Source of the DNA: Pseudaquabacterium terrae
GTDB taxonomy: Bacteria; Pseudomonadota; Gammaproteobacteria; Burkholderiales; Burkholderiaceae_C
Direction of reading: 5' to 3'
Length of the DNA: 64,000 bases
Assembly: GCF_013266755.1 (NCBI RefSeq)
Contig: NZ_JABRWJ010000008.1
Coordinates: forward strand, 62,001-126,000
Made by a program: the position numbers and the translations under genes. Each line of letters starts with the position of its first letter. Positions within the stretch are counted from its first letter, which is position 1. Under the pieces are notes generated by a model, which was not told where the DNA came from, searched no databases, and saw nothing but the letters and a program-made list of their open reading frames with translations. This document shows, piece after piece, positions 54,844 through 62,373 of this stretch.

Positions 54844-56079
54844 CTACGCACCGTGACGCGCGTACGCCAGGCCGATGTCCCACTGCGCCCGCAGATCGTC
54901 GACGAGGCCCGCCGCTACCCGCGCATCGCCGCGCGCGGCGTGCAGCGTCGCGCTCATGGCGTCGGCGATGCGCTCGATCACCTGCTGCGGATGGGCCACC
55001 TGGCAGACCGCCCGGCCGAAACCGAGCAAGGCCTCGGTGTCGGGGTAGGCGCGGCTGCGGTCGCCGCGACGCAGGCGCAGCGCGAGCGTGCGGTCCTCGG
55101 CCAGGAAGCCGCCCGGACGCTCGTAGCGGTAGATCGCCGTGGTCACGACATCGAACAGCGGCGACAGCCAGGGATGCGCCGGGTCGTCGTAGAGCAGGCC
55201 GAAGTTCTTCAGGTGCGCGTCGCCGTTGCGCACCATGATCGACAGCGCCACCTGCTCGAAGAGCCGCTGCAGGTTCTGAATCACGCGGTCGCCGCCGGTC
55301 AGGCGGATCGCCTCGGCCACCGCTTCGTACGAGCCGTGGTACTTGCGGTTCGACAGGCGATCGTGAACGCGCAGGCCCATCAGCGCGGCGATGTCCTCGA
55401 AACCCAGGCGATGGACGGGTCCGTCGCCGCCAAGGTCGAAACGATCGATCAACAACAGGCTTGCGTCGTCGTTCAGCTCGAAGCGCGGCACCGCGATGCC
55501 GGCCGCGGCGGCGGCCGACAGGCAGAGGAACTCGTTCGCCGCCAGTCGCGGGTAGTCGGCGCCTTCGGCCTTGACGATCAGGTCGGGGATCGGGACGGAA
55601 GTGCGCGAGGGCAGCATCAGCTTGGGCTGCACGCCGGCCACGCCGATCGAGCTGCCGAGGTAGGCGTCGACCAGGTCCTCGAACACCGCTCCAGCGCTGC
55701 TGCGCAACAGCTGCTGCCGGTCGACTGCCGCCGTCGCGCGCGCGGGCCGGTCGTCTAACGCATAACCGACGCGGCCGATGCCGTTGTCGCCCATCAGCGC
55801 GAGCAGGTGCATCTTCGTGATGCCGGACTTGCGAAAGCGCTCGTGGATGCGCTGGAACAGGTAACCCTCGGGCAGGTTCATGTCCATCGCCGGAAACAGC
55901 TCGCCGTCGCTGAACTCGATCGCCTCGGGCGGCATGAACAGGCTTACCGCCTGGCGCGCCGGCACCCCTTCGGCGTAGCGGAAGCTGTAGACGCTGTGCT
56001 TGATCAGTTCGCCGACCGGCGTGTTTGCGCTCGATACGCGCAGGCGGGCGATGCGTTCGGGCAGCACGGCGGGCCTCAC
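54844..56079 (-). CDS. hipA: HipA family serine/threonine kinase toxin
   Basis: 411 residues, near the length of E. coli HipA. Couple-HipA N-domain, then the kinase core: VAGVQPKLMLPSR (ATP loop and Ser region), LIVKAEG (Lys), LLLIDRFD, the catalytic loop RNGDAHLKNFGLLYD (HipA-type D..xxN) and the metal-binding SPLFDVV. HipA toxins phosphorylate a translation component such as glutamyl-tRNA synthetase and are held by HipB. Starts at GTG overlapping the hipB stop (GTGA). Confidence 0.9.
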   Translation of the reverse strand: MRPAVLPERIARLRVSSANTPVGELIKHSVYSFRYAEGVPARQAVSLFMPPEAIEFSDGELFPAMDMNLPEGYLFQRIHERFRKSGITKMHLLALMGDNGIGRVGYALDDRPARATAAVDRQQLLRSSAGAVFEDLVDAYLGSSIGVAGVQPKLMLPSRTSVPIPDLIVKAEGADYPRLAANEFLCLSAAAAAGIAVPRFELNDDASLLLIDRFDLGGDGPVHRLGFEDIAALMGLRVHDRLSNRKYHGSYEAVAEAIRLTGGDRVIQNLQRLFEQVALSIMVRNGDAHLKNFGLLYDDPAHPWLSPLFDVVTTAIYRYERPGGFLAEDRTLALRLRRGDRSRAYPDTEALLGFGRAVCQVAHPQQVIERIADAMSATLHAARGDARVAAGLVDDLRAQWDIGLAYARHGA

Positions 56080-56366
56080 TGCGATGCCGGCGGGTCGTCT
56101 TCCGGTGTGTCGAGCTCGGCGAAGTGCGCGCTCATCTCCTGCAGCGTCGGCCGGCCGGCGCGCGGGAGCGATAGGCCATGGCCGAGTGCCGCGAGGATGT
56201 TGAGCAGCGAGCTGACCGAGACGTCTTGCCCGCGCTCGAGCCGGTTCAGCACGTCGCGGCTGCGGCCGCTGTGGCGGGCGATCTCCAGGGTCGATTTGCC
56301 CGACGCACTGCGCAGCGCGCGGATGGCCTCGCCGAGGGCGGTGAGTGAAGTGATGCTGTCCGACAT
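56076..56366 (-). CDS. hipB: HipB-like XRE antitoxin
   Basis: 96 residues. HTH_3 fold (LGEAIRALRSASGKSTLEIARHSGRSRDVLNRLERGQDVSVSSLLNILAALG) with a C-terminal tail (FAELDTPEDDPPASQ) suited to plug the toxin. ATG 56375 is a possible start, but it lies inside the promoter; ATG 56366 is placed just at the predicted transcription start. Represses the operon with HipA. Confidence 0.85.
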   Translation of the reverse strand: MSDSITSLTALGEAIRALRSASGKSTLEIARHSGRSRDVLNRLERGQDVSVSSLLNILAALGHGLSLPRAGRPTLQEMSAHFAELDTPEDDPPASQ

Positions 56367-56374
56367 TCCGGACA
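56357..56374. promoter_or_regulatory. HipB operator (inverted repeat)
   Basis: TGTCCG-ACATTC-CGGACA, perfect 6-bp arms with a 6-nt spacer, abutting the -10 box and covering the start of hipB. The position would block initiation when HipB (HipBA) binds, matching the autoregulation known for HipB proteins. Confidence 0.55.
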
Positions 56375-56402
56375 AACTAGGTCAGAGACCGTCATTTGTC
56401 AA
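56374..56402 (-). promoter_or_regulatory. hipBA promoter with predicted leaderless start
   Basis: Minus strand TTGACA (56402-56397), 17 nt, TAGTTT (56379-56374). Perfect -35, exact spacing, fair -10. The start point would be near 56367, so ATG 56366 would be the first codon of the mRNA. Confidence 0.55.
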
Positions 56403-57232
56403 GTATTCAGGACAGCCGCACCGGCCTGAAAGCGCTCGCGGATCGCAGCAAAGGCCTGCAGGTACTGCGGAAAGCGCTGGTCGCGCCAGGCGATCTTCAG
56501 GGCGTCGCTGATGTAGGCCTCGTTCGGATGGTCGCGGAAGCGCGACACCGACCAGCCCATGCCGAAGGGGTTGTGCGCGACGCTGCGCCAGGGCTGCGTT
56601 GCCAGCAGTAGCGAGGCGGCGCGCTCCATCAGGAACACCTTGCGCTGCGCGCCACCGCCACCCGGGCCGGGGTAGCTGGTCGACGCGGTCAGCGCCGCCT
56701 TCAGGTCGTTGTCCGGGCCTTCGCAGAGGGCGAACATCGCTTCGTTGAGCTTCAGCCACTCGCGCCAGAACGCCGGCCGGGCGACGAAGTAGTTCGAGAA
56801 CACCGTCTGGCGCGAATCCATCACCAGCGCGCGCAGCGGCAGCGGCCGGCCGATGTGGGCGAGGAAAGCTTCGTAGGCGGCGATCAGGCCGGGATCGAAG
56901 GTCTCGCCCTGCTCGAAGACATTCAGGAAGAAGGCGCCCATGTCGGGCTGCGGCGAGAACAGCACGACGTCGGCCTGCGGGGCCGACTCGCGCACGAAGG
57001 CTTGCACCTGCGCGTGCGACAGGCTGGTCTTGTGGCCGAACTTCGGCGAGAAGAAACCGTAGAAGGCGTCGTCGTCGAGCGGCTGGCTCAGCAGGTGGCG
57101 GCGGATCGGCCAGTACTCGTACCAATCCGGGCGCTCATTGCCCAGGTTGTCGAGCAGCGCGTAGCCGGGCTCGAGCTTGTCGAGCGTGGCCGGCGAATAG
57201 GCGATCTGGTAGAGGTGGACGGCAGTCTCCAT
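56399..57232 (-). CDS. Conserved hypothetical protein, 277 aa
   Basis: Begins METAVHLYQIAYSPATLDKLEPGYALLDNLGNERPDWYEYWPIRRHLL, then FYGFFSPKFGHKTSLSHAQV, ADVVLFSPQPDMGAFFLNVFEQGE and RPLPLRALVMDSRQTVFSNYFVARPAFWREWL. Aromatic-rich alpha/beta pattern without signal or membrane segment. The rather conserved-looking opening suggests a specific family, possibly linked to surface carbohydrate, but I do not recognise it. Lies just downstream of the repeat-protein gene and its terminator hairpin. Confidence 0.65.
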   Translation of the reverse strand: METAVHLYQIAYSPATLDKLEPGYALLDNLGNERPDWYEYWPIRRHLLSQPLDDDAFYGFFSPKFGHKTSLSHAQVQAFVRESAPQADVVLFSPQPDMGAFFLNVFEQGETFDPGLIAAYEAFLAHIGRPLPLRALVMDSRQTVFSNYFVARPAFWREWLKLNEAMFALCEGPDNDLKAALTASTSYPGPGGGGAQRKVFLMERAASLLLATQPWRSVAHNPFGMGWSVSRFRDHPNEAYISDALKIAWRDQRFPQYLQAFAAIRERFQAGAAVLNT

Positions 57233-57270
57233 GGCACAGGAGTCTCGCAGTCCGATTCGAGCCCGAAAGC

Positions 57271-57302
57271 GCGAACAGCGCCGCGGAGGCGGCGCTGTTC
57301 GC
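57271..57302 (-). terminator. Strong terminator hairpin after the repeat-protein gene
   Basis: A perfect 14-bp stem (GCGAACAGCGCCGC with its complement) and a 4-nt GGAG loop, 25 nt after the repeat-protein stop. On the minus strand it is followed by GCTTTCGG, only a short T run. It probably ends that transcript and separates it from the 277-aa gene. Confidence 0.6.
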
Positions 57303-57327
57303 TCGGGGGGGCTGCAAGCCCCGGGGA

Positions 57328-60300
57328 TCAGACCAGCGGCAGGGTGCGCAGCAGCTCGTCGTCGAGCGAGGCGCGCTGGGCCGGCATCACCGCTGCGTGG
57401 GCGCTGCCGCCGCTGCCGCCGTTGCTGCCGAGCAGCTCGCCGCTCGGCGCGGACAGCAGCTCGTCGAGCTTCGGCCCGGCGTCACGGCTGAACCAGACGT
57501 CGGCCATCTCGTGCGAGGCACCGTCGGCCGTCGTGTAGCTCGACACCAGGCCGACAGCGTTGCCGTTGTCGACGCGGGCGCTCGCCGCGGCGTCCAGGTT
57601 GAGCCCGGTGATGCCGAGCTCGACCAGTCCCTTCAGCTCGCCCAAGTCGGTCTTGCCGTCGTGGTTGGCATCGACCCACACCTTCAGCTCGCCGAAGTTC
57701 GCGTCGCTGGCGTTGACCACGCCGTCGCCGTTGCTGTCTTCGGCGGCCAGCGCCGCATACCCGTTGCCGGCGCGGTGGCCGTCGGCGAGTTGCGTGCCGG
57801 TGCCGTAGAGCTCGCGGCCATCGTCGATCTTCCCGTTGCCGTCGCGGTCGCGCACCAGCAGGCCGTCGTTGCTGCCGACCCAGCCGAAGCGATCGGCGCG
57901 GCCGGTGCCGGCGACGTCGAAGTGCACGCCGTTGGCCGCCGCCAGCGTCTGCACGCCGTTGCCGTCGAGGTCGAGCACGATCGGCGTGGCGCTCATCAGC
58001 GCGTCGACCTGCGCGTTCGACATCACCTGGATGTCGGCGGCTTCGAAGGCGTTGGCCTGGGCCGTCGTCATCGCCGCGATGTCCGCGGTCTCCAGGCCGG
58101 CGATCTGCGCGGTCTGGAAGGCGACGATCTGCGCCGTCGTCAGGTTGTCGATCTGCGCCGTCGTGAAGGCGGCGATCTGGCTCGTCGTCAGCGCAGCGAA
58201 GTTGGCGGTCGAGATGCCGGCGACCTGGGCGCTCGTGAGCGATCCCCACTGCGAGGTCGACAGCGAGTTCAGGTCGGACGAACCCATCGCATTGAGCTGC
58301 GTGGCGCTGAAGGACGCCAGGCTGGCGGTCGTCAGCGCGGCCAGCTGCGTGGTCGACAGCGCCTCGATCTCGGCGGTGCCGAAGGCGCGGATCTGCGTCG
58401 CGCTGAGCGCGGCGAAGTCGGCCGAGTCCATCGCGGCGATATGGCCGGTGTTGATCGCGACGATCTGCGCGGTCGTCAGGCCGCCGAGCTGCGCGCTGGT
58501 CAGCGCGACGAGCTCATTGGTCGTCAGGGCGTCGATCTGCGCGGTCGAGAAGGCTCGGATCTGCGCCGTGCCCAGGGCCGCCAGGTCAGTGGTTTCGAGG
58601 CTCGCGACCTGCGTCGTGCTCAGGCCGCGGAGCTGCGAGGTGCCGAAGGCGGCGAACTGCGTGGCCGACAGCGCGTTCAGGTCGGCCGTGTCCAGGCTGC
58701 CGAGCTGCGCGGTCGTCAGCGCACGGACCTGGTCGGTCTCCAGCGCGATGAGCTGCGTCGTCGACAGGCCGGCGAGCTGCGTCGTCGTCAGCGCGGCGAT
58801 CTGGCCGGTGCCCAGTGCGGCGAGCGTCGTCGTCGACACGGTCGCGAGATCGGCGGCGCCGAAGCCGCGGATCTGCGCGGAGCTGAGCGCGGCGAACTGC
58901 GCGGTGGACAGCGAATCCATCTGCGTGGTCGACAGCGCATCGAGCTGCGTGGTCGTGAAGCCGCGCATCTGCGCGGTCGTCAGGCCCGCGAGGTCGGCGG
59001 TGTCGAGGTTGGCGATCTGCGTCGTCGACAGGCCGGCGATCTGCGTGGTGCGCAGCGCGCCGTACTGCGAGCTGCTCAGCACGTTGAGGTCGCTGGTGCC
59101 GAAGCTGGCCAGTTGCGCGGTGGTGAACGCGGCGACCTGGCCGGTCGTCAGCGCGACGAGCTGCGTGGTGGTCAGCGAGTCGAGCTGGCTGGTGGTCAGC
59201 GTGGCGATCTGGCTGGTGGTCATGGCCACCAGCGACGAGGTGGCGATCCAGCCGATGTCGGCGGTCTCGATGCCGCGGGTCTGTGCGGTGGTCAGCGCGG
59301 CGATCTGGCCGGTGGCGAAGCCGGCGAGCTGGCTGGTGGTCAGCGCCTCGATCTGCGCGCTGGTGAAGCCGCGCATCTGGGCGGTGCTCAGCGTGACGAG
59401 GTCAGCGGTCTCGAGGTTGGTGACCTGCGTGGTCGTCAGGCGGGCCAGCTGCGAGGTCGACAGCGCGCCGAACTGCGCGCTGGTCAGCGCGTTGAGGTCG
59501 GAGGTGGCCAGGCTGGACAGCTGCGCGGTGGTCAGCGCGCGGATCTGGTCGGTCTCCAGCGCGACGAGCTGGGTGGTGTCCAGCGCGTCGAGCTGCGTGG
59601 TGGTCAGCGCGGCGATCTGCCCGCTGCCCAGCGAGGCCAGCGTGGTGGTGCTGAGCGTGGCGAGGTCGGCGGTGGCGAAGCCGCGGATCTGGCTGCTCGA
59701 CAGCGCGGCGAACTGCCCCGTCGACAGCGCGGCCATCTGGCTGCTGGACAAGGCGTCGAGCTGCGTGGTGGTGAAGCCGCGCAGCTGCGCGGTGGTCAGC
59801 CCGGCCAGGTCGGCGGTGTCGAGGTTGGCCACCTGCGTGGTCGACAGGCCGGCGACCTGCGAGGTCGACAGCGCGGCGAACTGCGCGCTGCCGAGCACGT
59901 TGAGCTCGGCGGTGCCCAGGCTGGCGAGCTGCGCGGTCGTCAGCGCACGGACCTGGTCGGTCTCCAGCGCGACGAGCTGCGTCGTCGTCAGGGCGTCGAA
60001 CTGCGTCGTCGTCAGCGCGGCGATCTGGCCGGTGCTCAGGCCGGCGAGCGTCGTCGTCGACAGCGTCGCGAGGTCGGCGGCGCCGAAGCCGCGGATCTGC
60101 GCGGAGCTGAGCGCGGCGAACTGCGCGGTGGACAGCGAATCCATCTGCGTGGTCGACAGCGCATCGAGCTGCGTGGTCGTGAAGCCGCGCATCTGTGCGG
60201 TCGTCAGGCCCGCGAGGTCGGCGGTGTCGAGGTTGGCGATCTGCGTCGTCGACAGGCCGGCGATCTGCGCGGTGCGCAGCGCGCCGTACTGCGAGCTGCT

Positions 60301-62052
60301 CAGCACGTTGAGGTCGCTGGTGCCGAAGCTGGCCAGTTGCGCGGTGGTGAACGCGGCGACCTGGCCGGTGGTCAGCGCGACGAGCTGCGTGGTGGTCAGC
60401 GAATCGAGCTGGCTGGTGGTCAGCGTGGCGATCTGGCTGGTGGTCATGGCCACCAGCGACGAGGTGGCGATCCAGCCGATGTCGGCGGTCTCGATGCCGC
60501 GGGTCTGCGCGGTGGTCAGCGCGGCGATCTGGCCGGTGGCGAAGCCGGCGAGCTGGCTGGTGGTCAGCGCCTCGATCTGCGCGCTGGTGAAGCCGCGCAT
60601 CTGGGCGGTGCTCAGCGTGACGAGGTCAGCGGTCTCGAGGTTGGTGATCTGCGTGGTCGTCAGGCGGGCCAGCTGCGAGGTCGACAGCGCGCCGAACTGC
60701 GCGCTGGTCAGCGCATTGAGGTCGGAGGTGGCCAGGCTGGACAGCTGCGCGGTGGTGAGGGCGCGGATCTGGTCGGTCTCCAGCGCGACGAGCTGGGTGG
60801 TGTCCAGCGCGTCGAGCTGCGTGGTGGTCAGCGCGGCGATCTGGCCGCTGCCCAGCGAGGCCAGCGTGGTGGTGCTGAGCGTGGCGAGGTCGGCGGTGGC
60901 GAAGCCACGGATCTGGCTGGTCGACAGCGCGGCGAACTGCCCCGTCGACAGCGCGGCCATCTGGCTGCTGGACAAGGCGTCGAGCTGCGTGGTGGTGAAG
61001 CCGCGCAGCTGCGCGGTGGTCAGCCCGGCCAGGTCGGCGGTGTCGAGGTTGGCCACCTGCGTGGTCGACAGGCCGGCGACCTGCGAGGTCGACAGCGCGG
61101 CGAACTGCGCGCTGCCGAGCACGTTGAGCTCGGCGGTGCCCAGGCTGGCGAGTTGCGCGGTCGTCAGCGCCCGGACCTGGTCGGTCTCCAGCGCGACGAG
61201 CTGCGTCGTCGTCAAGGCGTCGAACTGCGTCGTCGTCAGCGCGGCGATCTGGCCGGTGCCCAGTGCGGCGAGCGTCGTCGTCGACAGGCTCGCGAGGTCG
61301 GTGGTGTCGAAGCCGCGGATCTGCGAGGTCGACAGCGCCGCGAACTGCGCCGTCGACAGCGAGGCCATCTGCGACGACGACAGCGCGTCGAGCTGCGTCG
61401 ACGTGAAGCCGCGCACCTGCGCGGTCGACAGCGCCGCCAGGTCGGCGGTTTCGAGGTTCGAGACCTGCGTCGTCGACAGGCTGGCGAGCTGGCTGGTGCG
61501 CATCGCGGCGAACTGCGCCGTCGTCAGCGCATCGAGCGAGCTCGTGCCCAGCGAGGCGAGCTGCACCGTCGACAGCGCGGCGACCTGGTCGGTCTCCAGC
61601 GCGGCCAGCTGCGTCGTCGAGAAGCCGGCGAGCTGCGTCGTCGTCAGCGCGCCGATCTGGCCCGTGCCCAGCGCTGCCAGCGCCGTCGTGCTCAGGGCCG
61701 TGAAGTCGCTGGTCGACAGGCCGCGCAGCTGCGCGCTGGTCAGCGCGGCGAACTGGCTGGTCGACAGCGCCGTCAGCTCGCTGGTGGTCAGCGCGTCGAT
61801 CTGCGTGCTGGTGAAGGCCCGCATCTGCGTCGTCGACAGCACCGCGAGGTCGGTGGTTTCGATCGCCGCGAGCGACGTCGTCGTCAGCGCCGCCAGGCCC
61901 CGAGTCGGGATCGCCGCGAACTGGCCGGTCGTCAGCGCGACGATCTGATCGGTCGCGAACGCTGCCCAGTCCTCCGTCGTCAGCCCGGAAAGCGTCGCGG
62001 TCGACAGGGCGGCGATCTGCGAAGTGGTCAGGTTCGGAATGTTGGTGGCCAT
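57328..62052 (-). CDS. Giant octapeptide-repeat protein with EF-hand-like C-terminus
   Basis: 1,574 residues. Seven N-terminal residues are followed by 168 uninterrupted octads, consensus L-S/T-T-x-Q-I/L-x-A (residues 8-1351), then a C-terminal domain with EF-hand-like calcium loops: IVLDLDGNGVQTL, DRDGNGKIDDGRE, DSNGDGVVNASD and DANHDGKTDLGE. No signal peptide, no Cys in the repeats. Each octad has a Ser/Thr-x-x-Gln helix-capping pattern, so a stacked short-helix solenoid is plausible. AAGGA is eight bases before ATG 62052, and a sigma-28-like promoter lies about 105 nt upstream. It faces away from flhB. A surface-attached or secreted calcium-binding adhesin-like role tied to motility is inferred, not shown. 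Confidence 0.8.
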   Translation of the reverse strand: MATNIPNLTTSQIAALSTATLSGLTTEDWAAFATDQIVALTTGQFAAIPTRGLAALTTTSLAAIETTDLAVLSTTQMRAFTSTQIDALTTSELTALSTSQFAALTSAQLRGLSTSDFTALSTTALAALGTGQIGALTTTQLAGFSTTQLAALETDQVAALSTVQLASLGTSSLDALTTAQFAAMRTSQLASLSTTQVSNLETADLAALSTAQVRGFTSTQLDALSSSQMASLSTAQFAALSTSQIRGFDTTDLASLSTTTLAALGTGQIAALTTTQFDALTTTQLVALETDQVRALTTAQLASLGTAELNVLGSAQFAALSTSQVAGLSTTQVANLDTADLAGLTTAQLRGFTTTQLDALSSSQMAALSTGQFAALSTSQIRGFATADLATLSTTTLASLGSGQIAALTTTQLDALDTTQLVALETDQIRALTTAQLSSLATSDLNALTSAQFGALSTSQLARLTTTQITNLETADLVTLSTAQMRGFTSAQIEALTTSQLAGFATGQIAALTTAQTRGIETADIGWIATSSLVAMTTSQIATLTTSQLDSLTTTQLVALTTGQVAAFTTAQLASFGTSDLNVLSSSQYGALRTAQIAGLSTTQIANLDTADLAGLTTAQMRGFTTTQLDALSTTQMDSLSTAQFAALSSAQIRGFGAADLATLSTTTLAGLSTGQIAALTTTQFDALTTTQLVALETDQVRALTTAQLASLGTAELNVLGSAQFAALSTSQVAGLSTTQVANLDTADLAGLTTAQLRGFTTTQLDALSSSQMAALSTGQFAALSSSQIRGFATADLATLSTTTLASLGSGQIAALTTTQLDALDTTQLVALETDQIRALTTAQLSSLATSDLNALTSAQFGALSTSQLARLTTTQVTNLETADLVTLSTAQMRGFTSAQIEALTTSQLAGFATGQIAALTTAQTRGIETADIGWIATSSLVAMTTSQIATLTTSQLDSLTTTQLVALTTGQVAAFTTAQLASFGTSDLNVLSSSQYGALRTTQIAGLSTTQIANLDTADLAGLTTAQMRGFTTTQLDALSTTQMDSLSTAQFAALSSAQIRGFGAADLATVSTTTLAALGTGQIAALTTTQLAGLSTTQLIALETDQVRALTTAQLGSLDTADLNALSATQFAAFGTSQLRGLSTTQVASLETTDLAALGTAQIRAFSTAQIDALTTNELVALTSAQLGGLTTAQIVAINTGHIAAMDSADFAALSATQIRAFGTAEIEALSTTQLAALTTASLASFSATQLNAMGSSDLNSLSTSQWGSLTSAQVAGISTANFAALTTSQIAAFTTAQIDNLTTAQIVAFQTAQIAGLETADIAAMTTAQANAFEAADIQVMSNAQVDALMSATPIVLDLDGNGVQTLAAANGVHFDVAGTGRADRFGWVGSNDGLLVRDRDGNGKIDDGRELYGTGTQLADGHRAGNGYAALAAEDSNGDGVVNASDANFGELKVWVDANHDGKTDLGELKGLVELGITGLNLDAAASARVDNGNAVGLVSSYTTADGASHEMADVWFSRDAGPKLDELLSAPSGELLGSNGGSGGSAHAAVMPAQRASLDDELLRTLPLV
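58000..62031 (-). repeat. 168 in-frame 24-bp (octapeptide) repeats
   Basis: Coding for residues 8-1351 of the giant protein in exactly 168 units. Above the octad there is a 17-octad super-repeat (136 residues, 408 bp): the octad beginning LSTT(T/A)LA or an equivalent recurs at octads 15, 32, 49, 66, 83 and onwards at the same spacing, and LETADLA-type octads fall at fixed offsets within it. About 9.9 super-repeats fit. Confidence 0.9.
58840..61287 (-). repeat. Tandem duplication of 1,224 bp (51 octads), two copies
   Basis: Copies at 60064-61287 and 58840-60063 are nearly identical: about five residues differ in 408 by my reading. Direct comparison at 59041 with 60265 and at 59761 with 60985 shows the same sequence at a constant offset of 1,224 bp, which is 3 x 408 bp. 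Points to a recent tandem duplication or ongoing gene conversion, and to likely copy-number variation between strains. Confidence 0.85.
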
Positions 62053-62162
62053 CTCGGACGTCCTTTGGCTCGAAATCGTGGTCAGTGATGCGGGTCTTGG
62101 TCTCTAGGGGGCTGGCGGGGAAGCCATTGACGGCTTGCCCTTCCTGCACTTCCTTCGTCCGG

Positions 62163-62190
62163 TTATCGGGCCTGACTTTCTGTAACTTGA
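62163..62190 (-). promoter_or_regulatory. Sigma-28-like promoter of the repeat-protein gene
   Basis: Minus strand TCAA, 16 nt, CCCGATAA (TCAAGTTA at 62190-62183, CCCGATAA at 62170-62163), against TAAA-N15-GCCGATAA. The -10 matches 7 of 8, the -35 3 of 4, spacing one longer than consensus. It shares CTCAAGTT with the elements before flhB and flhA. The remaining 62053-62373 region holds flhB leader sequence with GC-rich inverted repeats (GCCGGC at 62321-62337). Confidence 0.55.
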
Positions 62191-62292
62191 GCGGCCGAAC
62201 CGAATAGGCGCCGGAATGCCAACTTTTTCGGGCGTTCCGGGCCGGGGCTGGCACGGCGCTGGCGGGCGCGGCGGGATTACCCGGGGTTTCCG

Positions 62293-62313
62293 GCCGCTTA
62301 TCCGGCTCAAGTT
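62293..62313 (+). promoter_or_regulatory. 21-nt element upstream of flhB, identical to the one before flhA
   Basis: Contains CGCTTATCCGGCTCAAGTT. Identical over 21 nt to 63555-63575. Downstream CCGGCAAC at a 14-nt distance from TCAA may act as a -10, so it could be a flagellar-class promoter with short spacing. 60 nt before ATG 62374. Confidence 0.5.
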
Positions 62314-62373
62314 CGACGGATCGGCCGGCAACATGCCGGCATTGCGGCCCGAGAGGCCGTGTGACGCACTGCC

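Noticed and set aside
58000-62031. Regular 24-bp repeats as a CRISPR array.
   Set aside because: There are no unique spacers, the repeats are contiguous and in frame, and no cas gene is present.
57397-62088. Very long open frames on the plus strand across the repeat gene (1,563 and 1,370 codons).
   Set aside because: They mirror the 24-bp repeat: the octad codons give no stop on the complement. Their products are Arg/Gly/Gln- or Ser/Val/Cys-rich with no domain, whereas the minus frame has EF-hand loops, a Shine-Dalgarno and a promoter.
62249-62263. TGGCAC-N5-TGGC as a sigma-54 promoter for flhB.
   Set aside because: The -12 core lacks TTGC, it lies in a stretch dominated by GGC/GCG, and better shared elements exist closer to flhB.
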